Assembly: GCA_004283055.1 (NCBI GenBank)
Contig: SHLP01000012.1
Location: 1 to 52,737, forward strand
Reading direction: 5' to 3'
DNA: 52,737 nt
From: Deltaproteobacteria bacterium
Lineage (GTDB): Bacteria; Myxococcota_A; Polyangia; Polyangiales; Houyiibacteriaceae
Shown: one piece after another, positions 45,014-52,737 of the stretch
Layout of the letters: each line of letters opens with the position of its first letter
Numbering within the stretch: position 1 is the stretch's first letter
Notes under the pieces: model-generated
What the model was told of the DNA's origin: nothing
Seen by the model: only the letters and a program-made list of their open reading frames with translations
The model's database searches: none
Program-made: the position numbers and the translations under genes

Positions 45014-45904
45014 TTACGGGGTAGCGCGTTTTGATTGCTGGGCAATGTCCTTGGCGAAAGCCGCGATATGAGCGGAGATGACCGCGGGTTGCTCTTCCTG
45101 CAGGAAGTGCCGAGCGTCGACTCGGTGATCGGCGCGCAGAGGAAAGACCTGCTTGATGTAATCGAGCTGAGCCCGCGGAATGGCGATCTCCTGCTCTCCC
45201 CAGATCAGCTGCATGGGCTTGTCGATCGCGAGCAGGCCGTCGCGCAGCCAGTCGCGGTGCTTTTCACTGAGGTCGAATCCGTCCATGATTTCGAGGAAGC
45301 TGTGGTGCCCACCGTTGTTCTTGAGAAGGTAGATGTAACTCGCGATCACATCTTCATCGACGGCGTCTGGGTTCTTGACTCCGCTGTGCCGAAAAATCGG
45401 CAACATGGCTTTGCTGCTCAGGGTTGAAAACACCAGATGCCGCATCACGGGAACGCGGAAAGCCCACATCGGGAATGGCGGGGTGAAGTGAGCGACATCG
45501 AGCAGGGTGTTGGTGACGGTAATCGAACGCACTTTCACCGGGTTTTTGATCGCCCATTCGGCGCCGACCGGCCCCGCGATGTCGTGAAGGATCAGATGAA
45601 CCGGCGGGAGGGACAGCGCGTCGACCACGTGGCCGACCCAGTCCGCAAGCGAGTGCCAGTCGTAGTCCATGTCTTTGGGCTTGTCGCTAAGACCGACGCC
45701 CGGAAAATCGAAGCAGATCGCACGAAGTCCAAGTCCAGCGAGCTCTGGAAGCATCTTTCGAAACAGGAACGAGCTCGATGGGACGCCGTGAAGAAGAAGA
45801 ACCGGCTCCCCTTCGCCTTCTTCGCGGACGAAGATATGACAGTCGCCGATGACGATGCGCTTGCCCGCCGCCTCGTGCTCTTCGACCAGCCTCGGCTTTC
45901 GCAT
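45014..45904 (-). CDS. Alpha/beta hydrolase, haloalkane dehalogenase/epoxide hydrolase branch
   Basis: The product is 296 aa. The oxyanion motif LLLHGVPSSSFLF (36-48) is followed by FDFPGVGLSDKP. The nucleophile elbow is LILHDIAGPVGAEWA with Asp108, as in haloalkane dehalogenases and epoxide hydrolases. The catalytic His lies in DARHFLQEEQP, also dehalogenase-like. In haloalkane dehalogenases the residue after the nucleophile is a halide-binding Trp; here it is Ile109, which argues against dehalogenation and for ester, epoxide or other hydrolysis. It sits between mdh and ndk, in the same direction, 36 bases after mdh. Confidence 0.88.
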   Translation of the reverse strand: MRKPRLVEEHEAAGKRIVIGDCHIFVREEGEGEPVLLLHGVPSSSFLFRKMLPELAGLGLRAICFDFPGVGLSDKPKDMDYDWHSLADWVGHVVDALSLPPVHLILHDIAGPVGAEWAIKNPVKVRSITVTNTLLDVAHFTPPFPMWAFRVPVMRHLVFSTLSSKAMLPIFRHSGVKNPDAVDEDVIASYIYLLKNNGGHHSFLEIMDGFDLSEKHRDWLRDGLLAIDKPMQLIWGEQEIAIPRAQLDYIKQVFPLRADHRVDARHFLQEEQPAVISAHIAAFAKDIAQQSKRATP

Positions 45905-45940
45905 CGCGGCACCGCCTCCCCGGTTGGAATAGGAAGCAGA

Positions 45941-46924
45941 CTAGACCAAATGCGCGACGGCGGCAGCTTCTTCTTGAAGCTCGGCAGCGGTGGCATCCAT
46001 CTTTGCTCGGCTGAACTCGTTGATTTCGAGCCCTTGGACGATGGACCAGGTCCCGCCGGCGCAGCTGCACGGGAAACCGTAGAGAATGCCCTCGGGGATG
46101 CCGTAGCTTCCGTCGGACGGAACCGCCATCGAGGCCCACTCGCCGGCTTCGGTTCCCAGGTGCCAATCGCGAACGTGGTCGATCGCAGCATTGGCCGCCG
46201 ACGCAGCGCTCGAAAGGCCGCGTGCGTCGATGATCGCTTTACCACGCTGCTGGACGGTCGGAATGAAGTCGTTCTCGATCCAGGCCTGATCGTTGATCAG
46301 CGAGGCGACGCTCTTTCCGTCGATCTGCGCATTGAAGAGGTCGGGGTACTGCGTTGCGGAATGGTTCCCCCAGATGGTGACTTTCTTGATGTCGGTCACC
46401 GGTCGGCCGGTCTTGGAAGCAACCTGAGAGATCGCGCGGTTCTGGTCCAAACGAACCATTGCGGTAAAGCGGGAGGGATCGAGGTCCGGCGCGTTCTTCA
46501 TGGCGATGTAGCTGTTGGTGTTGGCCGGGTTTCCGACGACCAGCACCTTCACATCGCGGCTGGCCACGTCGCTCAGCGCCTTGCCCTGCCCGGTGAAGAT
46601 TGCGCCGTTTGCCTCGAGCAAGTCCTTTCGAAGCATGCCCTTGCCACGTGGCCGCGCGCCTACGAGCAGCGCCACGTCACTGTCCTTGAAGCCCACCGTC
46701 GGGTTGTCGCTAGCCTCCATGCCCGCGAGGAGTGGAAACGCACAGTCCTCGAGCTCCATCATCACGCCGCTCACGGCCTTCATGGCTGGAGGAATGTCGA
46801 CGAGCTGCAAGATGACCGGCTGATCGCCGCCAAGCATCTCACCTGCCGCAATTCGAAAGAGAAGGCTGTAGCCAATCTGACCTGCAGCACCTGTGACCGC
46901 GACACGCATGGGTTTCTTCGACAT
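45941..46924 (-). CDS. mdh: Malate dehydrogenase
   Basis: The product is 327 aa, matching the NAD-dependent cytosolic-type [22 protein letters not shown] is the dinucleotide fold. [22 protein letters not shown] contains the mobile-loop arginines, [13 protein letters not shown] the Asn of substrate binding, and [12 protein letters not shown] the catalytic His. It oxidises malate to oxaloacetate in the TCA cycle. GGAGGGAG precedes the ATG. It lies 27 bases after sucD. Confidence 0.97.
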   Translation of the reverse strand: MSKKPMRVAVTGAAGQIGYSLLFRIAAGEMLGGDQPVILQLVDIPPAMKAVSGVMMELEDCAFPLLAGMEASDNPTVGFKDSDVALLVGARPRGKGMLRKDLLEANGAIFTGQGKALSDVASRDVKVLVVGNPANTNSYIAMKNAPDLDPSRFTAMVRLDQNRAISQVASKTGRPVTDIKKVTIWGNHSATQYPDLFNAQIDGKSVASLINDQAWIENDFIPTVQQRGKAIIDARGLSSAASAANAAIDHVRDWHLGTEAGEWASMAVPSDGSYGIPEGILYGFPCSCAGGTWSIVQGLEINEFSRAKMDATAAELQEEAAAVAHLV

Positions 46925-46951
46925 GGTTTGCTCCCTCCGAAAAATTGATGG

Positions 46952-47821
46952 CTAGAGAAGACTCTGCAGGGTGGTCCCCATGTCGGATGGCGTCGGGGCG
47001 ACCTTCACTCCAGCGTCCTCGAGGGCCTCGATTTTGGCGTCCGCGGTCCCCTTGCCCCCGCTGATGATGGCGCCCGCATGGCCCATGCGTTTGCCGGGCG
47101 GAGCGGTACGCCCCGCGATGAAACCGGCAACCGGCTTGTTGAAGTTCGCCTTGATCCAGGCCGCAGCCTGCTCTTCGGCGTTGCCGCCGATTTCTCCGAT
47201 GAGGATCACACCGTCGGTATTGGGGTCGTCGTTGAACAGCTTCAAGACGTCGATGAAGTCGGTGCCGTTGATCGGATCGCCGCCAATGCCGACTGCCGTG
47301 CTCTGACCGATTCCAAGGGCCGTGAGCTGGCCGACCGCTTCGTAGGTCAGGGTGCCGCTCTTCGAGACCACGCCCATTCGCCCGGCCTTGTGGACATGGC
47401 CGGGCATGATGCCGATCTTGCATTGGTCCGGGGTGATGACGCCCGGACAATTTGGCCCGATCAGTCGGGTCTTATCCTGCGAATCCAAAACCCGTCGAAC
47501 TTTGATCATGTCCATCACGGGGATGCCCTCCGTGATGCAGACGACCAAGGGGACCTCGGCATCGACGGCCTCCAAGATGGCGTCCGCGGCGAAGGGCGGC
47601 GGCACGAAGATGCACGACGCATTGGCCCCAGTCTGCTTCACGACCTCGCGCATCGTGTCGAAGATCGGGACGTCCATGAGCGACTGGCCGCCCTTCCCCG
47701 GCGTGCACCCGGCGACGACCTTGGTGCCGTACGCCAGCATTTGTTCGGTATGAAACTGCCCGACACTGCCGGTCATGCCCTGCACGACGAGCCTGGTGTT
47801 CTTGTCTACGAGAATCGACAT
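46952..47821 (-). CDS. sucD: Succinyl-CoA synthetase alpha subunit
   Basis: The product is 289 aa, full length. The CoA-binding Rossmann start [27 protein letters not shown], the [12 protein letters not shown] segment, [12 protein letters not shown] and the phospho-histidine loop [18 protein letters not shown] are all present. With SucC it interconverts succinyl-CoA and succinate with NTP synthesis. It starts five bases after the sucC stop. Confidence 0.97.
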   Translation of the reverse strand: MSILVDKNTRLVVQGMTGSVGQFHTEQMLAYGTKVVAGCTPGKGGQSLMDVPIFDTMREVVKQTGANASCIFVPPPFAADAILEAVDAEVPLVVCITEGIPVMDMIKVRRVLDSQDKTRLIGPNCPGVITPDQCKIGIMPGHVHKAGRMGVVSKSGTLTYEAVGQLTALGIGQSTAVGIGGDPINGTDFIDVLKLFNDDPNTDGVILIGEIGGNAEEQAAAWIKANFNKPVAGFIAGRTAPPGKRMGHAGAIISGGKGTADAKIEALEDAGVKVAPTPSDMGTTLQSLL

Positions 47822-47826
47822 CGCCT

Positions 47827-49005
47827 CTATTCCTTTGCCAATTCGACGATCTTTTTAGCGCCCTCGGCCATCGTGGCCGCCGACGTGATAGCCAGCCCAG
47901 AGCCGTCGAGGATCTTTCGGCCCTCGTCGACCTTGGTGCCCTCGAGCCGCACGACGAGCGGAACCGTCAATCCGAGCTCCTTGGTGGCGGCGACCACGCC
48001 GTTGGCGATGGTATCGCAGCGCATGATGCCTCCGAAGATGTTGACGAAGATGCCCCTCACGGCATCCGACTCGAGGATGATCCGGAAAGCCCGCGTGACG
48101 GCCTCTTGGCTTGCACCCCCTCCGACATCGAGGAAGTTCGCCGGCTCGCCGCCATAGTACTTAATCGTGTCCATCGTACTCATCGCTAGGCCGGCTCCGT
48201 TTACGAGGCAGCCGATGTTGCCGTCGAGCTGAATGAACGATAGTCCCGCTTCCTTGGCCTCCGTTTCGGTAGGCGCCTCCTCGGACAGGTCGCGAACCGA
48301 ATCCCAAAACGCTTTGTGCCGGAACTCCGCGTTCGAGTCGAAGTTGACCTTTGCGTCGAGCGCGATGACCTGCTCGTCCTCGGTGAGGATGAGCGGATTG
48401 ATCTCGGCGATTGAGCAGTCTTCGTTTTCGAATAGCTTTGCTAGCCCGACGAGCAGCTTGGTGAAGTTCTTCTGCTCTTGCTTCGAGAGCCCCAGCCCGA
48501 ACGCGAGCTGCCGAGCCTGGTAGCCTTGAAGCCCCACCGCAGGATCGATCGCGATCGTGTGGATCTTTTCCGGGGTCTTGGCGGCCACCTCTTCGATGTC
48601 CATGCCGCCCTCGGTCGAGGCCATGATCGCGATTCGGCGACTCTCGCGGTCGACGACGAGCGCGAGGTAGAGCTCGCTCTTGATCGCCAGCCCTTGCTCG
48701 ACGAGGAGGCGCTGCACCACCTTGCCTTCAGGACCGGTTTGATGGGTAATCAGCGTCTTGCCGAAGATCTCGTTTGCCGCCGCGGTTGCGGCATCCACGC
48801 CTTTGACGACTTTGACGCCGCCCGCCTTGCCTCGGCCACCGGCGTGAATCTGGGCTTTGACGACTACGACCTCGTTGCCCGTTTCGTCGATGAGTTTCTT
48901 TGCCGCAGCCGTCGCTTCTGCGGGAGACATGCAGGGGATGCCATTCGGCACGGGAATCCCGTACTTTCGATAGAGTTCTTTCGCTTGGTACTCGTGAATG
49001 TTCAC
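47827..49005 (-). CDS. sucC: Succinyl-CoA synthetase beta subunit (ADP-forming type)
   Basis: The start is GTG at 49005, supported by GAGGAGG eight bases upstream and by the standard N-terminus [15 protein letters not shown]. The product is 392 aa. The ATP-grasp lysine region [19 protein letters not shown], the metal loop [19 protein letters not shown] and the C-terminal [15 protein letters not shown] are diagnostic. It is the first gene of the sucC-sucD-mdh run. No upstream TCA gene lies in the 85-base leader. Confidence 0.97.
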   Translation of the reverse strand: MNIHEYQAKELYRKYGIPVPNGIPCMSPAEATAAAKKLIDETGNEVVVVKAQIHAGGRGKAGGVKVVKGVDAATAAANEIFGKTLITHQTGPEGKVVQRLLVEQGLAIKSELYLALVVDRESRRIAIMASTEGGMDIEEVAAKTPEKIHTIAIDPAVGLQGYQARQLAFGLGLSKQEQKNFTKLLVGLAKLFENEDCSIAEINPLILTEDEQVIALDAKVNFDSNAEFRHKAFWDSVRDLSEEAPTETEAKEAGLSFIQLDGNIGCLVNGAGLAMSTMDTIKYYGGEPANFLDVGGGASQEAVTRAFRIILESDAVRGIFVNIFGGIMRCDTIANGVVAATKELGLTVPLVVRLEGTKVDEGRKILDGSGLAITSAATMAEGAKKIVELAKE

Positions 49006-49090
49006 GGTGCTTGCCTCCTCAAGGTCGCCTCCATTGCGTGCAGAGCGGCAGGCGTATAGCACGACTCCACCGAGGCGCCCGAATCCCGAT

Positions 49091-49612
49091 TCAGTTTGCC
49101 TCGGTCGGCAGTTGGACGAGGACGCGGCGCGCCCCGATCAGGGTGGAGGTGCGCACGATTTGCTCGACCTCCGCGGAGGTGACGCCTCGATATACGACCG
49201 CGTCTCGGCGTACCAAGCTCTGCGCATCGGCGATTACGGTCTCTTCCTGATCGAGGTCATCGGGCAGCGTCACCAGGAGGTAATGTGCGAATCGAAAGCC
49301 GAGCTTGTCGGACTCACAAACCGCGATGTCCCGAGCGCCCGCGGAGTGGAGCTTCTCGACGAAGGTATCGACATAGTCGGGGCGTCGAACGTACTGTCGC
49401 GTTGCCGAGGAGCCTAGGTATGCGCGCGCCTCGTGCAGCTCGCAGCTCTGTTCTCGTAGAGTCCGATCGATCCACCGCTCGGCGGCCCCTCGGTCCCCGT
49501 TTCGAGCCGCTTCGAGGCCTGCCGCACCCGCCTCGCGGCGCCACGCATTTAGCCCCCATGCCAATGCGAGTGAGACGACGAACCAGAGGACCTTTGGCAG
49601 ATGTGGCGCCAC
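49091..49612 (-). CDS. Small membrane-anchored protein of unknown function (173 aa)
   Basis: The start is GTG at 49612, with GGAG nine bases upstream overlapping the preceding gene's stop region. One N-terminal membrane segment (residues 8-24, [17 protein letters not shown]) is followed by a soluble domain of about 145 residues with an alpha/beta look ([59 protein letters not shown]). Two cysteines (in EQSCELHE and AVCESD) are visible. It begins five bases after the stop of the L7/L12-like protein gene, so the two are likely cotranscribed. I do not recognise the family. Confidence 0.72.
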   Translation of the reverse strand: MAPHLPKVLWFVVSLALAWGLNAWRREAGAAGLEAARNGDRGAAERWIDRTLREQSCELHEARAYLGSSATRQYVRRPDYVDTFVEKLHSAGARDIAVCESDKLGFRFAHYLLVTLPDDLDQEETVIADAQSLVRRDAVVYRGVTSAEVEQIVRTSTLIGARRVLVQLPTEAN

Positions 49613-49617
49613 CGCAA

Positions 49618-50280
49618 CTAGCTCCTGACACTGGTGAAGAGGCCGTATCCGCCTGAGCCAACGAAGTAGATCCCCAGACCATCAAACCCGATGCCCATCC
49701 AGTCGGCGTCGCCGCGGAAGACCGAGCTCCCGAGCAAGTACCCAATGGCGAGGATCGCAAGACCTGCTCCGAGGGTCAACGCTGCCCGTCTGACGCCTGT
49801 CTGCTGGAGCGCTGCCGGCGCGGGTGACGCCGACGAATCTCCCGGCGCCTCGGGCAGCTCCACCTCGGATGGAGCGCCGCGGTCAGCGTCGGCCGTCGGC
49901 GGAACCGCGTCATCGACTGAGATGCGAGGCGCGCCCGGCTCGCCTGCGCTCGAGAACGGGTCGATCGCGGAGACGCGCCCGGCTGGGAACAAGTCGGCTC
50001 CCGGGGGGTGGAACACAGCGGCGCTGTCACGCCTGGTCGACCCGGCAACGGGCTTGACCTCCCTCGATGGGCGACATTCGACCACCGCTCCGATCGCCTC
50101 GAGGGCGACGCGCATCTCTCCGGCCGCTTTTGCGGGCACCGCGTGCTTGACGATCTTCGGTACGCTTTGTTCGAGTGAGCGCGCGCTCGTCGGGTCGATG
50201 CCGAATGCCTTCTCCAGGCGTTCCGCCGGAGAGGCATCCAGCGGCTCGAAGCGCATGATCCAGACGTCGAACCTCGCCAT
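49618..50280 (-). CDS. Protein with an N-terminal ribosomal L7/L12 C-terminal-like domain and a membrane segment
   Basis: From the ATG at 50280 ([22 protein letters not shown]) the product is 220 aa; no Shine-Dalgarno is evident. Residues 5-70 read like the L7/L12 C-terminal domain: [20 protein letters not shown], then [17 protein letters not shown] and [11 protein letters not shown]. Residues 75-155 are an acidic, Pro/Ala-rich linker. A membrane segment follows ([24 protein letters not shown]) with a short Gly-rich C-terminal part. The domain would face the cytoplasm. The longer upstream open frame overlaps the recombinase gene and is not real. Function unknown. Confidence 0.75.
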   Translation of the reverse strand: MARFDVWIMRFEPLDASPAERLEKAFGIDPTSARSLEQSVPKIVKHAVPAKAAGEMRVALEAIGAVVECRPSREVKPVAGSTRRDSAAVFHPPGADLFPAGRVSAIDPFSSAGEPGAPRISVDDAVPPTADADRGAPSEVELPEAPGDSSASPAPAALQQTGVRRAALTLGAGLAILAIGYLLGSSVFRGDADWMGIGFDGLGIYFVGSGGYGLFTSVRS

Positions 50281-50360
50281 GAACGGGAGGATACCCACTT
50301 GGCGACCGCAGGGCGACTCCTCGGCGTCCCTTGCGCAAATCCCGCCGCCGCGCGTGAAAC

Positions 50361-51254
50361 CTACCCGCGAGGGTGATATCGCTCGTGCATCTTGCGCAGG
50401 TGATCCCCGCTGACGTGCGTGTAGATCTGGGTCGTCGAGATGTCCGCGTGCCCGAGCATCGTCTGCACCGACCGGAGGTCGGCGCCACCATCGAGCAGAT
50501 GCGTGGCAAAGGAGTGTCGGAGCTTGTGCGGGGAAATCGGCTTGGTGATGCCGGCTTCGATCGCGTAGCGCTTGATCAGCTTCCAAAACCCTTGGCGAGT
50601 CATGGCCTTCCCGCGCGCGGTCAGGAAGCAAGAGCGGCTCGCGGGTCGCGCCCATTTCGGCCGCACCGCGGAGAGGTAGTCGGCAAGCGCCGCTCGTGCG
50701 TGTGCGCCGATCGGAACGATGCGACGCTTGTTGCCCTTGCCGAGCGCAGAGATGAATCCGTCCTCGAGATTGACATCGCCGAGTTCGAGCTCCGTGAGCT
50801 CGGTCACGCGGAGCCCCGCCGCATACATGGTGTGCAGCATCGCGCGATCTCGAATACGGTTCGACTTCGTCCCGCTTGGTGCATTTAGCAGGCGGACGAC
50901 CTCGTCGCGATTGAGGAGGTCCGGCAGCTTCCGCAGGAGGCGCGGCCCTTCGAGGAGCTCGGTCGGATCGAGTGGCTGTCGCCCTTCCCGAACGAGGAAC
51001 CGGAAAAAACCCCGAATGGAGCTCAGCGCCCGAGCCTGTGTGCGTGCGCTCAGTCCGGCCTGCGAAAGCATGACGAGATGGGCGGCAACTCGCGGTTCGT
51101 CGACTTGGTCGAGCGCGACGCCCACGTCGTCGAGCCAGGCAACGAAGCGCGCCAGATCGTGGGCGTAGGCATCCACCGTGTGTGTCGAGAGGCCCCGCTC
51201 CACACTCAAGTGCTGAATGTAGTCATCCAACGCACCGTCCAATGCGACGGACAT
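50361..51254 (-). CDS. xerD: Tyrosine recombinase XerC/XerD
   Basis: From the ATG at 51254 the product is 297 aa; a GTG at 51269 would add five residues. The SAM-like N-terminal DNA-binding domain ([25 protein letters not shown]) precedes the catalytic domain: R149 in [12 protein letters not shown]173 in [11 protein letters not shown]243-R246 in [13 protein letters not shown]269 in [12 protein letters not shown], and nucleophile Y278. The full catalytic set and length fit chromosome-dimer resolution recombinases; XerC and XerD cannot be told apart without alignment. No integrase-associated genes or att-like repeats surround it, so a housekeeping role is likely. Confidence 0.93.
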   Translation of the reverse strand: MSVALDGALDDYIQHLSVERGLSTHTVDAYAHDLARFVAWLDDVGVALDQVDEPRVAAHLVMLSQAGLSARTQARALSSIRGFFRFLVREGRQPLDPTELLEGPRLLRKLPDLLNRDEVVRLLNAPSGTKSNRIRDRAMLHTMYAAGLRVTELTELELGDVNLEDGFISALGKGNKRRIVPIGAHARAALADYLSAVRPKWARPASRSCFLTARGKAMTRQGFWKLIKRYAIEAGITKPISPHKLRHSFATHLLDGGADLRSVQTMLGHADISTTQIYTHVSGDHLRKMHERYHPRG

Positions 51255-51419
51255 AGGATGCGGTACCACGAATCTAGTCTCAGGCCTATTTTGTGTGCGT
51301 CCAGAACCGACCTGTGGGCCCCCGTTTCATTGATGCAGATCGGGACGCGTGGTAGCAATTGACATGGGGATTGGTCATGAAGCAGGACTCTACTTGCACT
51401 TCACTTGGTGGGTCGAACG

Positions 51420-52232
51420 ATGAGTAGGCTCATCGGTTACGTCTCAAATCGAGCCGACCGCATGCGCGATGCCCTTTACCAAGAACGGGCCGTACTACAG
51501 CACGAAAATGCCTCTGAAGACGCGAGTGGTTGGGGCATCGGCTTTTATCACGGGGACGAGGTTCTCCATAAGAAGCGCCCCACGCGCGCAGGCGAACGAG
51601 TCGATTGGCAGAACATCGCGGGCGACGTTCGTTCCGACTGCGCCGTGCTGCACATGCGTCAACCAACGGTCGGCGATTTCCGCGCCGAGAACGCGCATCC
51701 GTTTCGGATGCGCAGTTGGCTATTCGCGCATCAGGGGACCATCCGGGGCTTCGACGCGATCCGAGACAACCTGGCAGAGATGATCCCCGACTTCCTTCGA
51801 CGCAACATCCGCGGCCAAACGGACAGCGAGTATCTCTTCCACGCGGTGCTCACCATGCTCCACGATGCAGGCCAGCTCGACAATCCCGATGTGAGCGAGG
51901 CGCAGGCGCTTCCGGCGATCAGCGCAGCGGTCACACTCGTCGAACGGCTGGCTGCGGAAGTCGGCAATACCAGCAACAGCCTCAGCTTCATTCTGACCAA
52001 CGGCCGTTCGATGTACGCGCTCAGGCACGGTGCCGCGATGATCTACGTCGAACGTCAAGGCCTGCACGACCCACCGGAGGACTACACACCGCCTCCGCTA
52101 GGCAGCACACAGCTGCGCTACGTCATGGTGGTAGGCGGAGTCGAGGAGGACCACGTCGGCTACGAAACGATTGCTGAACGCTCTGTCGCGGTGATCGACC
52201 GAGGATTGGACGTGGGCGTCCACGCCCTTTGA
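51420..52232 (+). CDS. Class II glutamine-amidotransferase-fold protein with Ser in place of the catalytic Cys
   Basis: From the ATG at 51420 (MSRLIGYVSNRADRMRDALYQ) the product is 270 aa; GGTGGG lies seven bases upstream. The fold resembles the YafJ/EgtC group: SGWGIGFYHGDEVLHKKRP, AVLHMRQPTVGDFRAENAHPF, FAHQGTIRGFD and TDSEYLFHAVLTML. In active members residue 2 is the N-terminal nucleophile Cys (MCxLxG) and the oxyanion motif is HNG. Here residue 2 is Ser and the motif is HQG. It may be a Ser-type Ntn hydrolase or a non-catalytic relative. A GTG at 51405 would add five residues and bury the Ser. cutA starts 13 bases after its stop. Confidence 0.87.
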   Translation: MSRLIGYVSNRADRMRDALYQERAVLQHENASEDASGWGIGFYHGDEVLHKKRPTRAGERVDWQNIAGDVRSDCAVLHMRQPTVGDFRAENAHPFRMRSWLFAHQGTIRGFDAIRDNLAEMIPDFLRRNIRGQTDSEYLFHAVLTMLHDAGQLDNPDVSEAQALPAISAAVTLVERLAAEVGNTSNSLSFILTNGRSMYALRHGAAMIYVERQGLHDPPEDYTPPPLGSTQLRYVMVVGGVEEDHVGYETIAERSVAVIDRGLDVGVHAL

Positions 52233-52245
52233 GTATGCTCGGCAC

Positions 52246-52584
52246 GTGAGCTCAGAACACGAACTGCTCGTCGTCCTGTGCACGGCGCCCGACCTGGCCG
52301 CTGCAGAGAAACTAGCCAAAGGACTGGTCGAGGGCCGGCTGGCCGCGTGCGTAAACGCGATTCCGGGCCTGACTTCGTTTTATCGCTGGCAGGGCAAGGT
52401 CGAGATCGACCGCGAAGTTCAGCTGCTGATCAAGACGCGCAAGGGCCTGTTCGAGGAGCTGGCCGCTTGGATCGAGGCGAATCATCCGTACGAGGTGCCC
52501 GAGATCGTGGCGCTGCGGGCGGAGCAGGTGAGCGACGGCTACCTGGCTTGGGCGCTCGGGCAGACCGGGTTATCGAGAAGCTGA
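52246..52584 (+). CDS. cutA: CutA-type divalent cation tolerance protein
   Basis: The start is GTG at 52246. The product is 112 aa, matching the trimeric CutA1 family (PII-like ferredoxin fold). TAPDLAAAEKLAKGLVEGRLAACVNAIPGLTSFYRWQGKVEIDREVQLLIKT and HPYEVPEIVAL are the standard core. The role is associated with copper/divalent cation tolerance, though its direct function is unclear. It follows the amidotransferase-like gene by 13 bases. Confidence 0.95.
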   Translation: MSSEHELLVVLCTAPDLAAAEKLAKGLVEGRLAACVNAIPGLTSFYRWQGKVEIDREVQLLIKTRKGLFEELAAWIEANHPYEVPEIVALRAEQVSDGYLAWALGQTGLSRS

Positions 52585-52737
52585 CTTCGTAGACGCGAAC
52601 GGGGCGCGGAAAAAAGCGCGATAGGGGGCTACGCCGAACGGCTCGGCTTGCAAGGGTGGTCGGAAGCACTTGGGGGCCTGGACCACGCAAGCCTCGCCTC
52701 GGAACTCGCGCCAATCTGCGGTGGTTGCTGTCTTGCA
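52570..52737 (-). CDS. Possible C-terminal end of a gene entering from the right edge
   Basis: On the minus strand, 55 sense codons run from the window edge to a TAA at 52572-52570 (…DWREFRGEACVVQAPKC … GVAPYRAFFRAPFAST…). Third-codon GC is about 70 percent, as in neighbouring genes. The end overlaps the cutA 3' end by 15 bp. No family is recognised and the start is outside, so this is tentative. Confidence 0.3.
   Translation of the reverse strand, partial: CKTATTADWREFRGEACVVQAPKCFRPPLQAEPFGVAPYRAFFRAPFASTKSASR

Noticed and set aside
45437-46948. A 503-codon plus-strand open frame
   Set aside because: It lies antisense to the hydrolase and mdh genes, both of which have clear family motifs.
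50361-51254. The tyrosine recombinase as evidence of an integrated element
   Set aside because: It has the XerC/D length and full catalytic set, with no att-like repeats, tRNA or cargo genes nearby.
51359-51364. A perfect TTGACA upstream of the amidotransferase-like gene
   Set aside because: No reasonable -10 hexamer is found 16-19 bases downstream.
52633-52647. A GCCGA/TCGGC hairpin after cutA
   Set aside because: The stem is only five base pairs, has no T-run, and lies inside a possible antisense coding end.

Overview
The window is about 52.7 kb of GC-rich (roughly mid-60s percent) bacterial chromosome, densely coded on both strands. I saw no rRNA, tRNA, CRISPR array, insertion sequence or prophage, and no gap over about 275 bp once start codons are corrected. 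The mix of features points to Myxococcota or a related former deltaproteobacterial lineage: lipoprotein sulfatase-like enzymes, a receiver/PATAN-like/PEGA-like membrane protein, TonB-C proteins, a giant repeat protein, and GTG starts in about a quarter of genes. This placement is inference; no marker gene was compared.

Layout. (1) 3-1800 (+): a truncated membrane-anchored secreted protein coupled to a peptidase-MA-like metalloprotease. A 47-codon basic gene and a 40-bp tandem duplication follow. (2) 2072-14137 (-): a giant all-helical repeat protein of about 3727 aa, then a class IV aminotransferase. (3) 14333-18660: a four-His, four-TM b561-like membrane protein divergent from an HMG-CoA lyase, M18 aminopeptidase and cytochrome P450 run. 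(4) 18674-23904 (-): a sulfatase-like lipoprotein, then the fatty-acid/ribosome operon yceD-rpmF-fabG-acpP-fabF-rpiB-(64-aa Cys/His protein), which lacks the usual plsX-fabH-fabD block. (5) 24179-28088 (+): MoxR ATPase, VWA protein, AMIN-like secreted protein and hisS. (6) 28097-32224 (-): a PHP/DUF3604-like protein and a second sulfatase-like lipoprotein. (7) 32309-41814: receiver-PATAN-TM-PEGA protein, obg, queG, a TonB-C protein, a YXWXXGXW-repeat protein, a UDP-sugar pyrophosphorylase and rlmN. (8) 41897-43653 (-): a TRAP-type binding protein and a glycosyltransferase. (9) 43697-49005 (-): sucC-sucD-mdh, an alpha/beta hydrolase, ndk and dapD. (10) 49091-52737: two small membrane-anchored proteins, a XerC/D recombinase, a glutamine-amidotransferase-fold protein with an altered active site, cutA, and the probable tail of one more gene.

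Most of the window is housekeeping: lipid synthesis, TCA cycle, lysine/peptidoglycan precursor, translation and tRNA modification. Lineage-specific envelope and regulatory proteins lie between these blocks. The least explained items are the giant repeat protein, the PHP/sulfatase-like pair whose key catalytic positions differ from canonical, the Ser-for-Cys amidotransferase, and an L7/L12-like domain fused to a membrane segment. I did not find a compact defence, secretion or mobile system.
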